64,000 bases of DNA from Bradyrhizobium sp. AZCC 1610 (lineage in GTDB: Bacteria; Pseudomonadota; Alphaproteobacteria; Rhizobiales; Xanthobacteraceae). Below are positions 26,977-37,326 of this stretch, piece by piece; position 1 is the first letter of the stretch, and the number at the start of each line of letters is the position of its first letter. The position numbers and the translations under genes are program-made. The stretch spans positions 3,753,001 to 3,817,000 of the forward strand of contig NZ_JAZHRR010000001.1 of assembly GCF_036924515.1 (NCBI RefSeq). The letters run 5' to 3'. The notes below the pieces were generated by a model. The model had not been told where the DNA came from. It ran no database searches and saw only the letters and a list, made by a program, of their open reading frames with translations.

Positions 26977-28461
26977 TCAGATGCCGAGCTTCGCCTTCAA
27001 GAGATCATTCACCGCCAGCGGATTGGCCTTGCCGCCGGACTGCTTCATCACCTGGCCGACGAACCAGCCGGCGAGTTGCGGCTTGGCTTTCGCCTGCGCG
27101 ACCTTGTCCGGATTGGCCGCGATGATGTCGTCGACGACCTTCTCGATCGCGCCCAAATCCGTGACCTGCTTCATGCCGCGCGTCTCCACCAGCTCGCGCG
27201 GGTCGCCGCCTTCGGTCCAGACGATCTCGAACAGGTCTTTTGCGATCTTGCCTGAGATCGTGCCCTCGCCGATCAGGTCGACGATCGCGGCCAACTGCGC
27301 CGCCGACACCGGCGAGTCCGTGATGCCATGGCCTTCCTTGTTGAGACGCCCGAACAGCTCGTTGATCACCCAGTTGGCCGCGAGCTTGCCGTCGCGCGCC
27401 TTGTCGGCAAGACCAGCGAGCACGGTTTCGTAGAACACCGCGCTCTCGCGCTCGGCCACCAGCACGCCGGCATCGTAGGGCGACAGACCGAGGCTCTCGA
27501 TGAAGCGCGCCTTCTTCTGGTCCGGCAATTCCGGCAGCTCCGACTTGAGCTTGTCGACATAGCTCTGCGTGAACTCGAGCGGCAGCAGGTCGGGATCCGG
27601 GAAATAGCGATAATCATGCGCCTCTTCCTTGGAGCGCATTGAGCGCGTCTCGCCCTTGTTCGGGTCGAACAGCCGCGTCTCCTGGTCGATCGTGCCGCCA
27701 TCCTCGATGATCTCGATCTGGCGCCGCGCCTCGTACTCGATCGCCTGGCCGATGAAGTTGATCGAGTTCATGTTCTTGATTTCGCAGCGAGTGCCGAGCG
27801 GGCCACCGGGCTTACGCACGGAAACGTTCACATCGGCGCGCAAGCTTCCCTTCTCCATGTCGCCGTCACATGTGCCGAGATAGCGCAGGATCGAGCGCAG
27901 CTTGGTCACATAGGCCTTGGCCTGCTCGGCATCGCGGATATCAGGTTTTGATACGATCTCCATCAGCGCCACGCCGGACCGGTTGAGGTCGACATAGGAC
28001 ATGGTCGGGCTCTGGTCATGCAGCAACTTGGCGGCATCCTGCTCGAGATGCAGCCGCTCGATCCCGACGGTCGCGGTCTTGCCGCCGTCCAGTTCGACCA
28101 CGACCTCGCCCTCGCCCACGATCGGCGACTTGTACTGGCTGATCTGGTAGCCCTGCGGCGAGTCGGGATAGAAATAGTTCTTGCGGTCGAACACCGAGCG
28201 CAGATTGATCTGCGCGTTAAGGCCGAGCCCGGTGCGCACCGCTTGGCGGACGCACTCTTCGTTGATCACGGGCAGCATGCCCGGCATCGCGGCATCGACC
28301 AGCGAGACATGGCTGTTCGGCTCGCCGCCGAATTCGGTCGAGGCCGCGGAGAACAACTTTGACTTCGAGGTGACCTGGGCATGCACCTCCAGTCCGATGA
28401 CGACCTCCCAGTCGCCGGTCTGGCCCTTGATCAATTTTCCCGGCTTGCCTGACACGTTCAT
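26977..28461 (-). CDS. gatB: Asp-tRNA(Asn)/Glu-tRNA(Gln) amidotransferase subunit B
   Basis: Subunit B of the GatCAB complex, which binds the mischarged tRNA and carries the kinase step that activates the Glu or Asp side chain. The 494-residue product has the family motifs [12 protein letters not shown] near the start, the catalytic-cradle segment [32 protein letters not shown], and a C-terminal YqeY-like tail domain ([12 protein letters not shown]). The ATG overlaps the stop of the previous small gene by ATGA, indicating coupled translation. Operon order is gatC, small ORF, gatA, small ORF, gatB. Confidence 0.97.
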   Translation of the reverse strand: MNVSGKPGKLIKGQTGDWEVVIGLEVHAQVTSKSKLFSAASTEFGGEPNSHVSLVDAAMPGMLPVINEECVRQAVRTGLGLNAQINLRSVFDRKNYFYPDSPQGYQISQYKSPIVGEGEVVVELDGGKTATVGIERLHLEQDAAKLLHDQSPTMSYVDLNRSGVALMEIVSKPDIRDAEQAKAYVTKLRSILRYLGTCDGDMEKGSLRADVNVSVRKPGGPLGTRCEIKNMNSINFIGQAIEYEARRQIEIIEDGGTIDQETRLFDPNKGETRSMRSKEEAHDYRYFPDPDLLPLEFTQSYVDKLKSELPELPDQKKARFIESLGLSPYDAGVLVAERESAVFYETVLAGLADKARDGKLAANWVINELFGRLNKEGHGITDSPVSAAQLAAIVDLIGEGTISGKIAKDLFEIVWTEGGDPRELVETRGMKQVTDLGAIEKVVDDIIAANPDKVAQAKAKPQLAGWFVGQVMKQSGGKANPLAVNDLLKAKLGI

Positions 28462-28751
28462 GCTTTTCCACTCCCGAGCAGCGCGGACACGATCCGCTCC
28501 CATTCGGCTTCCAGAGAATCCTTCGCCACCGGCTGGCCGGCCTGACGGTACCAGTAGCCGGCATTGCCAAGATCGCCCTCGACACGGTGCAGATAGGCAT
28601 GCACCCAGGCGGCCTCGGCGCTTCCTTCATCCTGCACGATCTTGTGTGCCTGATCCCATTCGCCCTTGGCGGCCCACCACAATGCAGCCAGCGGTGGTTC
28701 CAGGCTGGGTGCTGGCGCAGCGTCCGCGAGAGTGGCGCGGAAATCCGCCAT
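28458..28751 (-). CDS. small conserved protein between gatA and gatB
   Basis: A 97-residue soluble protein with no known domain. It is rich in Ala, Trp and Glu ([20 protein letters not shown]), and has a helical feel reminiscent of a TPR-like pair: EWDQAHKIV followed by [25 protein letters not shown]. Its stop overlaps the gatB start by ATGA, and it starts two bases after the gatA stop, so it is translated with the amidotransferase. Genes at this position recur in Bradyrhizobium. Whether it touches GatCAB or is just a passenger is not known. Confidence 0.8.
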   Translation of the reverse strand: MADFRATLADAAPAPSLEPPLAALWWAAKGEWDQAHKIVQDEGSAEAAWVHAYLHRVEGDLGNAGYWYRQAGQPVAKDSLEAEWERIVSALLGSGKA

Positions 28752-28753
28752 CG

Positions 28754-30229
28754 CTACCACCAGCGCGGCGGCGTGAAGCGGCCGGCCGCCTGCTCCACGA
28801 CTTCGCCGAGCGAGAACAGCGTCTGTTCATCAAACGGACGGCCGATCAGTTGCAGGCCAAGCGGCAGCCCTTGCGCGTCCTTGCCGGCGGGCACGGCGAT
28901 GCCCGGCAATCCCGCCATGTTCACCGTCACCGTAAAAATGTCGTTGAGATACATCTCGACCGGATCGGCGCCGCCCTTTTCGCCGACGCCGAAGGCCGCC
29001 GACGGCGTCGCCGGCGTCAGGATCGCGTTCACGCCCTTGGCGAAGCAGTCCTCAAAATCCTTCTTGATCAGGGTGCGGACTTTTTGCGCGCGCAGATAAT
29101 AGGCGTCGTAATAGCCGGCCGAGAGCACGTAGGTGCCGATCATGACGCGGCGGCGGACTTCGTCGCCAAAACCCTCGGCGCGGGTGTTCTCGTATAATTC
29201 GCCGATCGAACGGCCGGGCACGCGCAGGCCGTAGCGCACGCCATCGTAGCGCGCGAGGTTGGACGAGGCTTCCGCCGGCGCCACGATGTAATAGGCCGGC
29301 AGCGCGTATTTGGTGTGCGGCAGCGACACCTCGACCAGCTCGGCGCCGGCCGCCTTCAGCCACGCCGCGCCCTCGGTCCAGAGCTTTTCGATTTCCGCCG
29401 GCATGCCGTCGAGGCGGTACTCCTTCGGGATGCCGATCTTCATGCCCTTGACGGATTTTCCGATCGCGGCTTCGTAATCGGGGACGCCGATATCGACGGA
29501 GGTCGTGTCCTTCGGATCGTGCCCGGCCATTGAGCGCATCAGGATGGCAGAATCGCGCACCGTGCGCGCGATCGGCCCCGCCTGATCAAGCGAAGACGCG
29601 AACGCCACGATGCCCCAGCGCGAGCAGCGGCCATAGGTCGGCTTGACGCCGACAGTTGCGGTGAAGGCGGCGGGCTGGCGGATCGAGCCGCCGGTGTCGG
29701 TCGCGGTCGCGCCCATGCAGAGCAGCGCCGCCACGGCGGATGCCGATCCGCCGGACGAGCCGCCGGGCACCAGCGAGGTGTTGGAACCTTCACGCCGCCA
29801 CGGATTGACCACCGGACCAAAACACGAGGTCTCGTTCGACGAGCCCATCGCAAACTCGTCGTTGTTGAGCTTGCCGAGCATGACAGCGCCATCGCGCCAG
29901 AGCTGCGAGGTGACGGTGGATTCGTAAGGCGGCACGAAATTGCCGAGGATTTTCGAGCACGCGGTGGTGCGCACGTCCTTGGTCGCGAACAAATCCTTGA
30001 TCCCCAGCGGAATGCCCGCGAGCGGTCCGCCCTCGCCCCTGGCGATCCTGGCGTCGATCGCGCGCGCCATGGCACGCGCCTGATCCGGCGTCTCCAGGAT
30101 GAAGGCGTTGAGCGAACGCGCCGCTTCGATTGCGGCAAGATGCGCATCGGTCAGTTCAAGCGAGGTGAAAGACTTGTTCGCGAGGCCGGCTTTGGCCTCG
30201 GCGATCGTCATCGATGTCAGGTCGGTCAT
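28754..30229 (-). CDS. gatA: Asp-tRNA(Asn)/Glu-tRNA(Gln) amidotransferase subunit A
   Basis: Amidase-signature subunit that frees ammonia from glutamine and passes it to GatB. The catalytic Ser-cis-Ser-Lys set is visible as Lys79 ([10 protein letters not shown]), cis-Ser158 ([10 protein letters not shown]) and the nucleophile Ser182 ([13 protein letters not shown]). The 491-residue length is normal. Its ATG overlaps the stop of the small upstream gene by ATGA. Together with gatC and gatB it makes the cytosolic enzyme needed where glutaminyl- or asparaginyl-tRNA synthetase is absent. Confidence 0.97.
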   Translation of the reverse strand: MTDLTSMTIAEAKAGLANKSFTSLELTDAHLAAIEAARSLNAFILETPDQARAMARAIDARIARGEGGPLAGIPLGIKDLFATKDVRTTACSKILGNFVPPYESTVTSQLWRDGAVMLGKLNNDEFAMGSSNETSCFGPVVNPWRREGSNTSLVPGGSSGGSASAVAALLCMGATATDTGGSIRQPAAFTATVGVKPTYGRCSRWGIVAFASSLDQAGPIARTVRDSAILMRSMAGHDPKDTTSVDIGVPDYEAAIGKSVKGMKIGIPKEYRLDGMPAEIEKLWTEGAAWLKAAGAELVEVSLPHTKYALPAYYIVAPAEASSNLARYDGVRYGLRVPGRSIGELYENTRAEGFGDEVRRRVMIGTYVLSAGYYDAYYLRAQKVRTLIKKDFEDCFAKGVNAILTPATPSAAFGVGEKGGADPVEMYLNDIFTVTVNMAGLPGIAVPAGKDAQGLPLGLQLIGRPFDEQTLFSLGEVVEQAAGRFTPPRWW

Positions 30230-30432
30230 TTATTGATCGGGCTGCAGAAGAACGGAGAAAGCGTCTTGTCGTTGCCGGGATCGTTGGCGCGGGCCTTGTC
30301 GGCGGCCTCGAGCTGATCGAGCACAGCGTCCATCGCCTTGTCGGGATCGGCGGCCTTGCCCTGCCGCTCCATCGCGTCGAGGTAGTTCATGTAGGCCTGA
30401 TAGGCCTTTTCATCGTCGCAGAGCAGACACAT
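30226..30432 (-). CDS. small cysteine-containing protein upstream of gatA
   Basis: A 68-residue acidic protein that starts [22 protein letters not shown], with two cysteines in CxxC form. The rest is a helix rich in Ala, Asp and Lys. The stop overlaps the gatA start by ATGA. It is co-transcribed with gatC and gatA. A CxxC near the start could bind metal or respond to redox. No function is known. Confidence 0.75.
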   Translation of the reverse strand: MCLLCDDEKAYQAYMNYLDAMERQGKAADPDKAMDAVLDQLEAADKARANDPGNDKTLSPFFCSPINK

Positions 30433-30519
30433 CGGACTTCCGATCTCATCAGAATCTTTAGTTTGACGCGTTTTCTTTACGTGAACCGGTACCCACTTCG
30501 CTTGAAAACGCTACGGAAC

Positions 30520-30807
30520 TTATTCAACAACTTTCGGCACCATGAAGAAATGATTTTGCGTTTCCGGCGCGTTCCTGACGATGTCGTCGGAGATCTCGCC
30601 GTCATTGACCACATCGGCCCGCTTCTTCATTTCCATTGGGGTCACCGACGTCATCGGTTCGACGCCGTCGACGTTCACTTCCGAAAGCTGCTCCACGAAA
30701 GCCAGCATGGCGTTCAGCTCGCCCTGCAGATGGGGAACCTCGGCCTCGGTGACCGCAATTCGCGCCAGATGCGCGATGCGGCGAACGGTGGCGGCATCAA
30801 CGGACAT
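30520..30807 (-). CDS. gatC: Asp-tRNA(Asn)/Glu-tRNA(Gln) amidotransferase subunit C
   Basis: A 95-residue subunit that stabilises GatA and GatB. It has the typical start [19 protein letters not shown], the helical body [22 protein letters not shown], and a C-terminal tail [17 protein letters not shown] that wraps around GatA. It is first in the operon. In many Rhizobiales this gene sits beside ruvX, whereas here the two lie 7.5 kb apart with accessory genes between. Confidence 0.96.
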   Translation of the reverse strand: MSVDAATVRRIAHLARIAVTEAEVPHLQGELNAMLAFVEQLSEVNVDGVEPMTSVTPMEMKKRADVVNDGEISDDIVRNAPETQNHFFMVPKVVE

Positions 30808-31209
30808 AAATATAGGCCTCGAATGGAGAATTCGCATCTGCCGTATAGCAGAGGCCGCTTTTGCACCGCAACCGCGGGAACACGCCGCCGTGGTCATTCT
30901 GATGCCGGATTATCCGCCGTTTGGGCATTAAAGCAGGCAGCGGGCTCACCTCAGCCGACGCACAAGATTTCGTGTGCAAGGCACAGATTTCATGCGCAAG
31001 AGCGCCCTTGCGAAACCATTTTTGGCCTCTCACGTAGTCGTCCTGAAACAGGCGGGGATGTAGTCACGGCCACCAAATGGGGGTCGACCATCGAAAACGA
31101 CAGTGCTGGATCGGAAAGCTGGGATCCCGCCCTCTGGTCAATCGGGACCGTCCTTGGCGCTGCGATCGTTTACCTCGCCTGCTTAACCTGACCAACGCGA
31201 GTAAGAGCC
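30808..31209. promoter_or_regulatory. gatC promoter side and remnant upstream of a small gene
   Basis: The left part should hold the promoter for the leftward gat operon. On the plus strand, a frame that ends in TGA at 31189-31191 encodes about 40 residues with a transmembrane-like tail (WSIGTVLGAAIVYLACLT), but I find no start codon for it in a plausible place. It may be a remnant of a small membrane protein. Confidence 0.4.
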
Positions 31210-31374
31210 ATGTCCCAGGCAAAAGTCCTCCGGGAAAAGGCGGAAATGTTCGAACGCCGCGCGGAAAGTGCGACCGATCCGATCTCGAGGCAACACTACA
31301 AGGAGATGGCCGCGCATTACCGGTCGCTGGCCGCCGAGCACCTGGACGTCAGGCGCGACGAACCGGCGCACTAG
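31210..31374 (+). CDS. small charged hypothetical protein
   Basis: A 54-residue gene with an ATG and a TAG stop. The product is a charged helix (EKAEMFERRAES... YKEMAAHYRSLAAEHLDV), a pattern seen in several short Bradyrhizobium proteins. Codon use matches nearby genes. It follows a possible membrane-peptide remnant by 18 bases. Function unknown; the coiled, charged form would suit dimerisation. Confidence 0.55.
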   Translation: MSQAKVLREKAEMFERRAESATDPISRQHYKEMAAHYRSLAAEHLDVRRDEPAH

Positions 31375-31403
31375 GACAGCACAAAACCGGTTCAAGCCGC
31401 CAG

Positions 31404-32480
31404 CTAGCCGCCCAACGCACTGAACCGCGCCAGCGCGGCGCCAGCAAGCGCACGGGTCAGCTCGGCTGCCGGCATCTCGCGGCCCATCCGCACCGCCTGC
31501 CCGGCCCAGAGATTGGTGAAATCGACCTTGCCGAGCTTTTCGGCCGCCGCCTTCAGCGGCCCGAGCGCGGTGGCGGCGTGCGGGAATGCCGGCGCATCCG
31601 GCGAGATCGGGCCGACCTCGCCCATGACACGGTTGGCGACCCCGCGCGCGGGCCGGCCGGTCATGACATTGGTGATGACGGTGGAATCGTCGTGCGCCTG
31701 GGCCAGCGCCGTGCGCGCTGGCGCGACCACCTTGGATTCCGGACAACGAAGATAGGCGCTGCCGATCTGTACGCCGGACGCGCCCAGCGCAAACGCCGCC
31801 GCGATGCCGCGCCCGTCGGCGATACCGCCAGCCGCGATCACCGGCACCCTCACCGCATCGACCACCTGCGGCACCAGCGCAAACGTGCCGGGCTGCTGGG
31901 CGATATTGTCGGTCAGGAACATGCCGCGATGGCCGCCCGCCTCCGCGCCTTGCGCGATGATGACGTCGGCGCCGTTCTCCTCCAGCCAGATCGCTTCCTT
32001 CACGATCGTTGCCGATGACATCACGATGCAGCCTGCCGCCTTGACGCGCTTGACCAGCGCCTGATCCGGCAGGCCGAAATGGAAGCTCACCACTTCCGGC
32101 TTCAGCTCCTCCACGACAGCGCACATCGCTTCATCGAATGGCGCGCGGTTGGCGGCGTTGACGGGCGCGGCGGGATCGAGACCCAGCTCCTTATAGTAGG
32201 GCCCAAGCCGCGCCTTCCAGCCGGCCTCGCGCGCGGGATCGGCATCGACCGGCGTGTGACAGAAGAAGTTCATGTTGACCGGCGCCGAGACCCGCTGGCG
32301 GATGATGTTGACCTGCTCGCGGGCCTTCTCGGCCGAGATCATCGCACATGGCAGCGAACCCAGTGCCCCGCCCTGCGCCGCCGCGATCACCAGCTCGGCG
32401 TCCATGATACCGGCCATCGGCGCCAGCACGATCGGAAATTCGGTCTTGAAGAGGTCGATGATCCGGCGGTCTGGCCACAT
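31404..32480 (-). CDS. nitronate monooxygenase-family flavoprotein
   Basis: A 358-residue TIM-barrel FMN enzyme of the 2-nitropropane dioxygenase family. Landmarks are PIVLAPMAGIMDAELV (flavin), an FHFGLPDQALV strand, VIIAQGAEAGGHRGMF (the GAEAGGH motif that contacts FMN phosphate), VIAAGGIADGRGI and ALGASGVQIGSAYL. It oxidises nitronates or acts as a related NAD(P)H:quinone reductase. It is the longer of two copies; the shorter is 38 bases upstream on the same strand and the pair share a likely promoter and a LysR regulator. Confidence 0.9.
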   Translation of the reverse strand: MWPDRRIIDLFKTEFPIVLAPMAGIMDAELVIAAAQGGALGSLPCAMISAEKAREQVNIIRQRVSAPVNMNFFCHTPVDADPAREAGWKARLGPYYKELGLDPAAPVNAANRAPFDEAMCAVVEELKPEVVSFHFGLPDQALVKRVKAAGCIVMSSATIVKEAIWLEENGADVIIAQGAEAGGHRGMFLTDNIAQQPGTFALVPQVVDAVRVPVIAAGGIADGRGIAAAFALGASGVQIGSAYLRCPESKVVAPARTALAQAHDDSTVITNVMTGRPARGVANRVMGEVGPISPDAPAFPHAATALGPLKAAAEKLGKVDFTNLWAGQAVRMGREMPAAELTRALAGAALARFSALGG

Positions 32481-32518
32481 GGTTCTGCTCGCTTGAATGA
32501 ATTGAAGGGACGTAAGGA

Positions 32519-33493
32519 TCAGGCAGCGGAGGAGTTCCGTCGCCCGTTCAATATCTGGTCGGCCTCGGTGACGATCCTGTCAACGATTTCGGCCGCCGGC
32601 GGGATATCATGGATCAGCCCGACGGATTCACCAGCGATGACGGCAGCGATGTCAAAATTCCCGGCGACCCTCGCCGCCGCATATTCGGCCGCGACCGCCT
32701 GGACGTTTTGCATGAGTTCGATCTCGCGCCCCATCCAGCGCCGCGCATGATCGTTGATCAGGCAGCGTCCGGTAAAAGGCGCCGGCCAGACATTGTTGCG
32801 CGAGAGATCGAAGATGATGCCGCGGACGCTGTTGCCGCTCGACGCCGCGCAGATGCGTTTCTTGGCCTCTTCTGCCCCATCACATTCCGCGCTCGCATAA
32901 AAGCGCGTGCCAAGCAGCACGCCGGAAGCGCCCAGCATCATCATTGCAGCCAGCCCGCGGCCATCACCGATGCCGCCGGCGGCCGCGACCGGCACCCGGC
33001 CGGCTGCGAGATCGACGATCGCCGGCACGATGTCGATCGTCGTCCGCGACGCGCCATGGCCGCCGGCCTCCGTTCCCTGCGCGATCAGAATGTCGGCGCT
33101 CGCATCGAGGGCCTGCCGCGCCATCGCCTCGTCCTGCACCTGGCAGATCAGGAGCGCGCCCGACGCCTTGATGCGCGGCGCAAAGGGCTTCGGATCGCCG
33201 AACGACAGCATGATCGCGCGCGGACCGGCTTCAAGCGCGATGTTCAGCAGCGCCGGCTGTTTCGCAAGGCTCCAGGTGATGAAGCCGATGCCGAAGGGAT
33301 CAGAGACATCAGCAAGCTTGGCCGTCTCCTGCTCCAGCCACGCTCTGTCACCGTAGCCGCCGCCGAGAATACCGAACCCGCCGGCGGCGCTGACGGCCTT
33401 AGTGAGACGTGCGCCCGCGATGACGTCCATCGGCGCCGACAGGATCGGATGCTGGATGCCCAAACGGGCGGTCAACGGTGTCAATATCGGCAT
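32519..33493 (-). CDS. nitronate monooxygenase-family flavoprotein
   Basis: A 324-residue paralogue of the previous gene, with PILSAPMDVIAGARL, DILIAQGTEAGGHGASR, VAAAGGIGDGRGLAAMMMLG and LLGTRFYAS. Compared with its neighbour, the region around residues 210-250 is shorter and includes the segment RNNVWPAPFTGRC, suggesting a different active-site lid. GGGAGGGGAC precedes the ATG. It is transcribed away from a LysR-type regulator 104 bases off, the usual arrangement of a regulator and its target. Confidence 0.88.
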   Translation of the reverse strand: MPILTPLTARLGIQHPILSAPMDVIAGARLTKAVSAAGGFGILGGGYGDRAWLEQETAKLADVSDPFGIGFITWSLAKQPALLNIALEAGPRAIMLSFGDPKPFAPRIKASGALLICQVQDEAMARQALDASADILIAQGTEAGGHGASRTTIDIVPAIVDLAAGRVPVAAAGGIGDGRGLAAMMMLGASGVLLGTRFYASAECDGAEEAKKRICAASSGNSVRGIIFDLSRNNVWPAPFTGRCLINDHARRWMGREIELMQNVQAVAAEYAAARVAGNFDIAAVIAGESVGLIHDIPPAAEIVDRIVTEADQILNGRRNSSAA

Positions 33494-33537
33494 GTCCCCT
33501 CCCTGCGGTCTAGACAGTGAGATTAGGGCGAACTATC

Positions 33538-33554
33538 ATTCTCTAAAAATGAAT
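33538..33554. promoter_or_regulatory. candidate LysR-type operator
   Basis: ATTC-N9-GAAT (a T-N11-A-type half-site pair) lies in the 103-base divergent gap. A direct repeat CTCTAAAA occurs at 33541 and again at 33573, 32 bases apart, about three helical turns. This fits binding of a LysR tetramer. Confidence 0.5.
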
Positions 33555-33596
33555 ACTAAAGGATGCTACCATCTCTAAAATAAAACGGAATGCCCC

Positions 33597-34478
33597 ATGG
33601 AGTTGAGCGACCTCCTGACCTTTTCGACGGTTGCGCGGCTGGGCGGCATCACCCGCGCCGCCGACGAACTCAACACCGTGCAGTCCAACGTCACGCAACG
33701 GGTGAAGGCGTTGGAGGCCGAGATTGGCACCGCGCTGTTCGAACGGCACAGCCGCGGCATGACGCTGACCGGCGCCGGCCGCCGTCTGCTGCCCTACGCG
33801 CATCGGATGGCCGCGCTGTCGCGCGAGGCGCTGCTAGCCGCGCGCGACGATGGCGAACCGAAGGGACCGCTCGCGATCGGATCGATGGAAACGACCGCAG
33901 CCGTTCGCCTGCCTTCCCTGCTCGCCGAATTCCATCGCCGGTTCCCGGCGGTGCGGCTGAGCCTGCGGACGTCGACGACGGCCGAACTGGTGGCGGGCGT
34001 GCTCAACGGTACGTTTGACGGCGCGTTCGTCGCAGGCCCGATCGAGCATGCCGAACTCGACGCGACGGTCGCCTTCCGCGAAGAACTGGTCCTGGTGACG
34101 GCGCGGCGCTGGCCAAGCCTTGCCGCTTTACGTGCTGGCACGCCGGAATCCGGCCCCACCGCGTTGGTGTTCCGCACCGGCTGCACCTACCGCCAGCGGC
34201 TCGAGCAGATCTTTTCGGAATTCGGCTGGCCGTCTTCCGCGCGCTTCGAACTCGGCACGCTCGACGGCATGATCGGCTGTGTTGCCGCCGACATGGGCGT
34301 GACGCTGCTGCCGCGCGCGGTGGTCGGGCGGAACGAGACCGTGAGCATTCACGCGCTGACCCCGGCGCAATCTGCTGTCGATACGCTCTTCATCACCCGC
34401 CGCAGCGCGCATCAATACAGCGCCCTGCAGGGCTTCGCTTCCTGCCTGAGCGGCAATGGCGAGGTTATCGCCGCCTGA
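33597..34478 (+). CDS. LysR-family transcriptional regulator
   Basis: A 293-residue regulator. The N-terminal winged helix has LTFSTVARLGGITRAADELN, QSNVTQRVKALEAEIGTALFERHSRGM, a strong LysR match; the rest is a co-inducer-binding domain with two lobes. It is divergent from the two nitronate-monooxygenase-like genes. The operator-like sequences lie between them. Inducer unknown; aliphatic nitro compounds are a natural guess. Confidence 0.94.
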   Translation: MELSDLLTFSTVARLGGITRAADELNTVQSNVTQRVKALEAEIGTALFERHSRGMTLTGAGRRLLPYAHRMAALSREALLAARDDGEPKGPLAIGSMETTAAVRLPSLLAEFHRRFPAVRLSLRTSTTAELVAGVLNGTFDGAFVAGPIEHAELDATVAFREELVLVTARRWPSLAALRAGTPESGPTALVFRTGCTYRQRLEQIFSEFGWPSSARFELGTLDGMIGCVAADMGVTLLPRAVVGRNETVSIHALTPAQSAVDTLFITRRSAHQYSALQGFASCLSGNGEVIAA

Positions 34479-34489
34479 CAACCCAACGG

Positions 34490-36663
34490 CTAGATCCTGA
34501 TGTCGTCGTAGCTTTCGATCAGGCGCGGCCCCACCGCGGTCGCTTCGTGGGAATCAGCCTGCGCCAGTTTGCCGAAGTCCAGCTTAGTGAGTTTCGCCAA
34601 GCCGATGACTGAGACCTGGAAGACCTGAACATCCTCCGCGGAAAGCTTCTCCGCGTCATGGATCCGGTCGATGTCCATGATCAGATGACGCTGGCTGACA
34701 ATGAACGCCGCAGCCTTGAGGCGATCGTTGCCCTTGCTGACGAGTATCTTCCAGAAATATTTCGGGATCGCCACGCCGCCGAAGATCGGGTCCTTGTGTG
34801 GTCGACCCGACGGGTCCGGCAGATCGGCACCCTCGGCATCAGGACCGTCGAAGATCGGCCCGGTGATGACCACGCCCTTGTCTCGGCGTTTCAGCAGTTC
34901 GTCGCGCGTATAATCCTCCAGGCCTGCCCATAGTTGCTTGCCCTGGTTGAACGACCAAAACTGCGGGGAGCAATTGGTGAAGTGGAGGAATCGTCGCCGT
35001 GCTCCTTGGCTTCATCGACGCTGTCGCCCCAGGTCGCATCGAGGCGGCGGACCAGATGTCCGCGATCGAACGGATTGGCGCTCCGGTCAGCTTCGAACGC
35101 CGATTGCTTGCCATAGAAGTCATTGCCGATCTGGAAATCTTTGTCGATCCGTGGATCGCGCAGCCAGGAATCGCCCTCGCGCTTGCCGACGTCCTGCTGC
35201 GCACCTCCGTCGATATTGACCGCGGTGAAGAAAGCCAGCTTGCGCTCCTTGTTCATGATCACGCTGTAATTGAAGTATTTCAGTTCGGACTTCGAACGAT
35301 TGGATTTCAGCGTAGCGACCTTGGATCGAAGGGAGGCAGGAATCTTCGGCAAGGGCACCGAGAATTTCCCGGTGCCGATGAAGTTCGGTTTGTAGCCGGA
35401 GCGCGATCCCAAGGTGGATTGGTCGATATGCACGGCCTCCATCGGTCGACCTGTCAGCGAACCGATACGCGCAGCACCGGCCGGACCGGCAATCGGCGCT
35501 GTGACCGGTTGCGTTGGCCTGGTTTCCGGGAGGGCCGCCTGGCCGTTTTTCCTGAAGAACGGCACGGGAATGCGCAGGGGGACTACCAGCGAGGTCACAT
35601 CGCCGGATTGCTCAAACCACAGTTCGTGATCGCCTCCGTTCCCATTCGGCGACACATTGGCCGGCACCTGTTCGTTGCCCGGTGCGGCCGGCGGCGGTGG
35701 CTGCACTTCGTCGAGTACCGGCTTCACCAGCGGATGCGAGCCGACCGTCACTCTGAGATCGGCCACGATGGCGCTGACACGGACGCCCTCGTTGGCGATC
35801 CAGTCGATCGAGGCTTCATCCATCGACGAGTCCCATACCTTGCCATCCTTGGTAAGGGTGCGGCCCTGCGCATTCTTTCTGGGGACGCCGCTATGGTGAA
35901 GAGCAATCACCTGCCAGAACCGGTTGAAGGCCGGAGAGCCTGATGAGCCGGAACTGGTGTCGGTCATGTACCAGACGAAATCCCCGACATACTTCAGTAG
36001 CTTGTTGTCACGAACGCATACTTGCTTCGGCTGCCCGCTGGGATGCTGGATGATCGTCAGATATTCGCCGGGGTCGCCTTTGCCTGGCTGCCCGCTCAGC
36101 GGCAGCCAGCCCCAATCGATCAACCGTCGGCCGCCGGCCAGCGACACCGGCGCTACCGCAACGATCGAATAGTCGAGTCTGTCGTTGGTGTAGAAGAGCT
36201 TATCCGGCTCGAGCCCGAACCGGACGGGTTCCCGCTCCATGCCGGCAACGTTCAATTCATAGTCGAAATCGGCAACGGAATTGAGCGCGTCGGCTGGCCT
36301 GCCGAATACGTGGTTATTGGTCATCATCAGACCGGGGCCGATCAGGAAACCCGACGCATATCCCACCAGGTTCGAGCGTGCGTCCTTGAGCTGGATGCGG
36401 CAGATCGAGCGCGAAGCGATGGTGCCCTTGGCGAGGTAGTTGATGCTATCGAGTTCATTGCCATTGATAATCCGTTCAAGCCCGATCCGCGCGGATACTG
36501 TGTCTTCGGTTTGCGCCAACAGCTGGCGCATGCGAGCCCTCTTTTTCTCTTCCGTCATCGAGATTGGCCCGTCGCCAAGTTTCCGGTTCAGGGCGGCTGG
36601 AGAGAACTCTGCCTGCTCGAAGCGTCGCTCGGAGGCGGCAATAAGCGTGGGTTTCATGAACAT
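34490..36663 (-). pseudogene. trypsin-like protease / NUC1 nuclease fusion, frameshifted
   Basis: Two reading frames together encode one protein of about 720 residues. The first frame has an N-terminal region (1-100), then a trypsin-like domain with His118 (TNNHVF), Asp164 (RLDYSIVAV) and Ser241 (SGSSGSPAF). After a Pro-rich linker comes a DNA/RNA non-specific endonuclease domain with the DRGH motif at Asp533-His536. Near residue 557 (bases 34984-34990) a single base is missing. Past it, the second frame restores the NUC1 segment FTNCSPQFW with its metal-binding Asn, then VVITGPIF and IPKYFWKIL. With one T added, both frames join cleanly. The start at 36663 follows GGAG. The gene may be a pseudogene, or the loss may be a sequencing error. 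Confidence 0.75.
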
Positions 36664-36891
36664 CGTCATCTCCAATCAAAAAAGTAAAGTGAGGACGCAG
36701 CGTAGAAATCTGATAGGCGACAGCAGGCGCAAAAACGGCCGTCGCTATTCAAGGGACAAACTCAAGTCCCTTTCTCGATATGCTTGCGATGCACCATTCG
36801 GCGCGAGTTGGGAAAAATACAATAAAAACGACTTCACTACCTAAGTTTACATATTATCACTGAAGCAACTACAACGCAATCTTTTGGCAGC

Positions 36892-37113
36892 TTACGCCGA
36901 AGCTCGCCTGACATACCAGCGCCGCACCGCGACGCCGACCCAGATCGCCTCGACCAGCCCGAACGGCCAGGCGCCCTGCAGGAAACCGTAGACCGAGCCG
37001 AGCGCACAAGCGCCGGCGAAGGCGAGGATGAACCAGTGGCTGCGATCCTCCAGCGCATAAGCCATCAGCATCGCGGTCACCGCGAACAGGCCGAACAGGC
37101 TCAGCGCATCCAT
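36892..37113 (-). CDS. small integral membrane protein
   Basis: A 73-residue protein with two or three hydrophobic segments: MDALSLFGLFAVTAMLMAYALE, then HWFILAFAGACALGSVYGFL and PFGLVEAIWVGVAVRRW. It looks like a compact helical protein of the inner membrane with a basic cytosolic end (RRWYVRRASA). I chose the ATG at the MDALSL start because the hydrophobic run begins there and resembles homologous short proteins in Bradyrhizobium. Function unknown. Confidence 0.7.
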   Translation of the reverse strand: MDALSLFGLFAVTAMLMAYALEDRSHWFILAFAGACALGSVYGFLQGAWPFGLVEAIWVGVAVRRWYVRRASA

Positions 37114-37326
37114 CTGATAGCCTTGCCTCGCGGTCATTCCGCCGCACGAAACTTCTGTGCCATCGTTCTGCAACAAATCGATTTGCGCTGCACACTTACG
37201 CGGCCTTGCGGAGTTCGATCGCACGCGCGCGTCGAGTTCAAAAAAAATTCTGGCCGCCCCACACTACCACGTTAGTATGAGCCGCTAGCTACCAAAAACC
37301 ATAACGTCAATCTGGGAGGGACTGCG

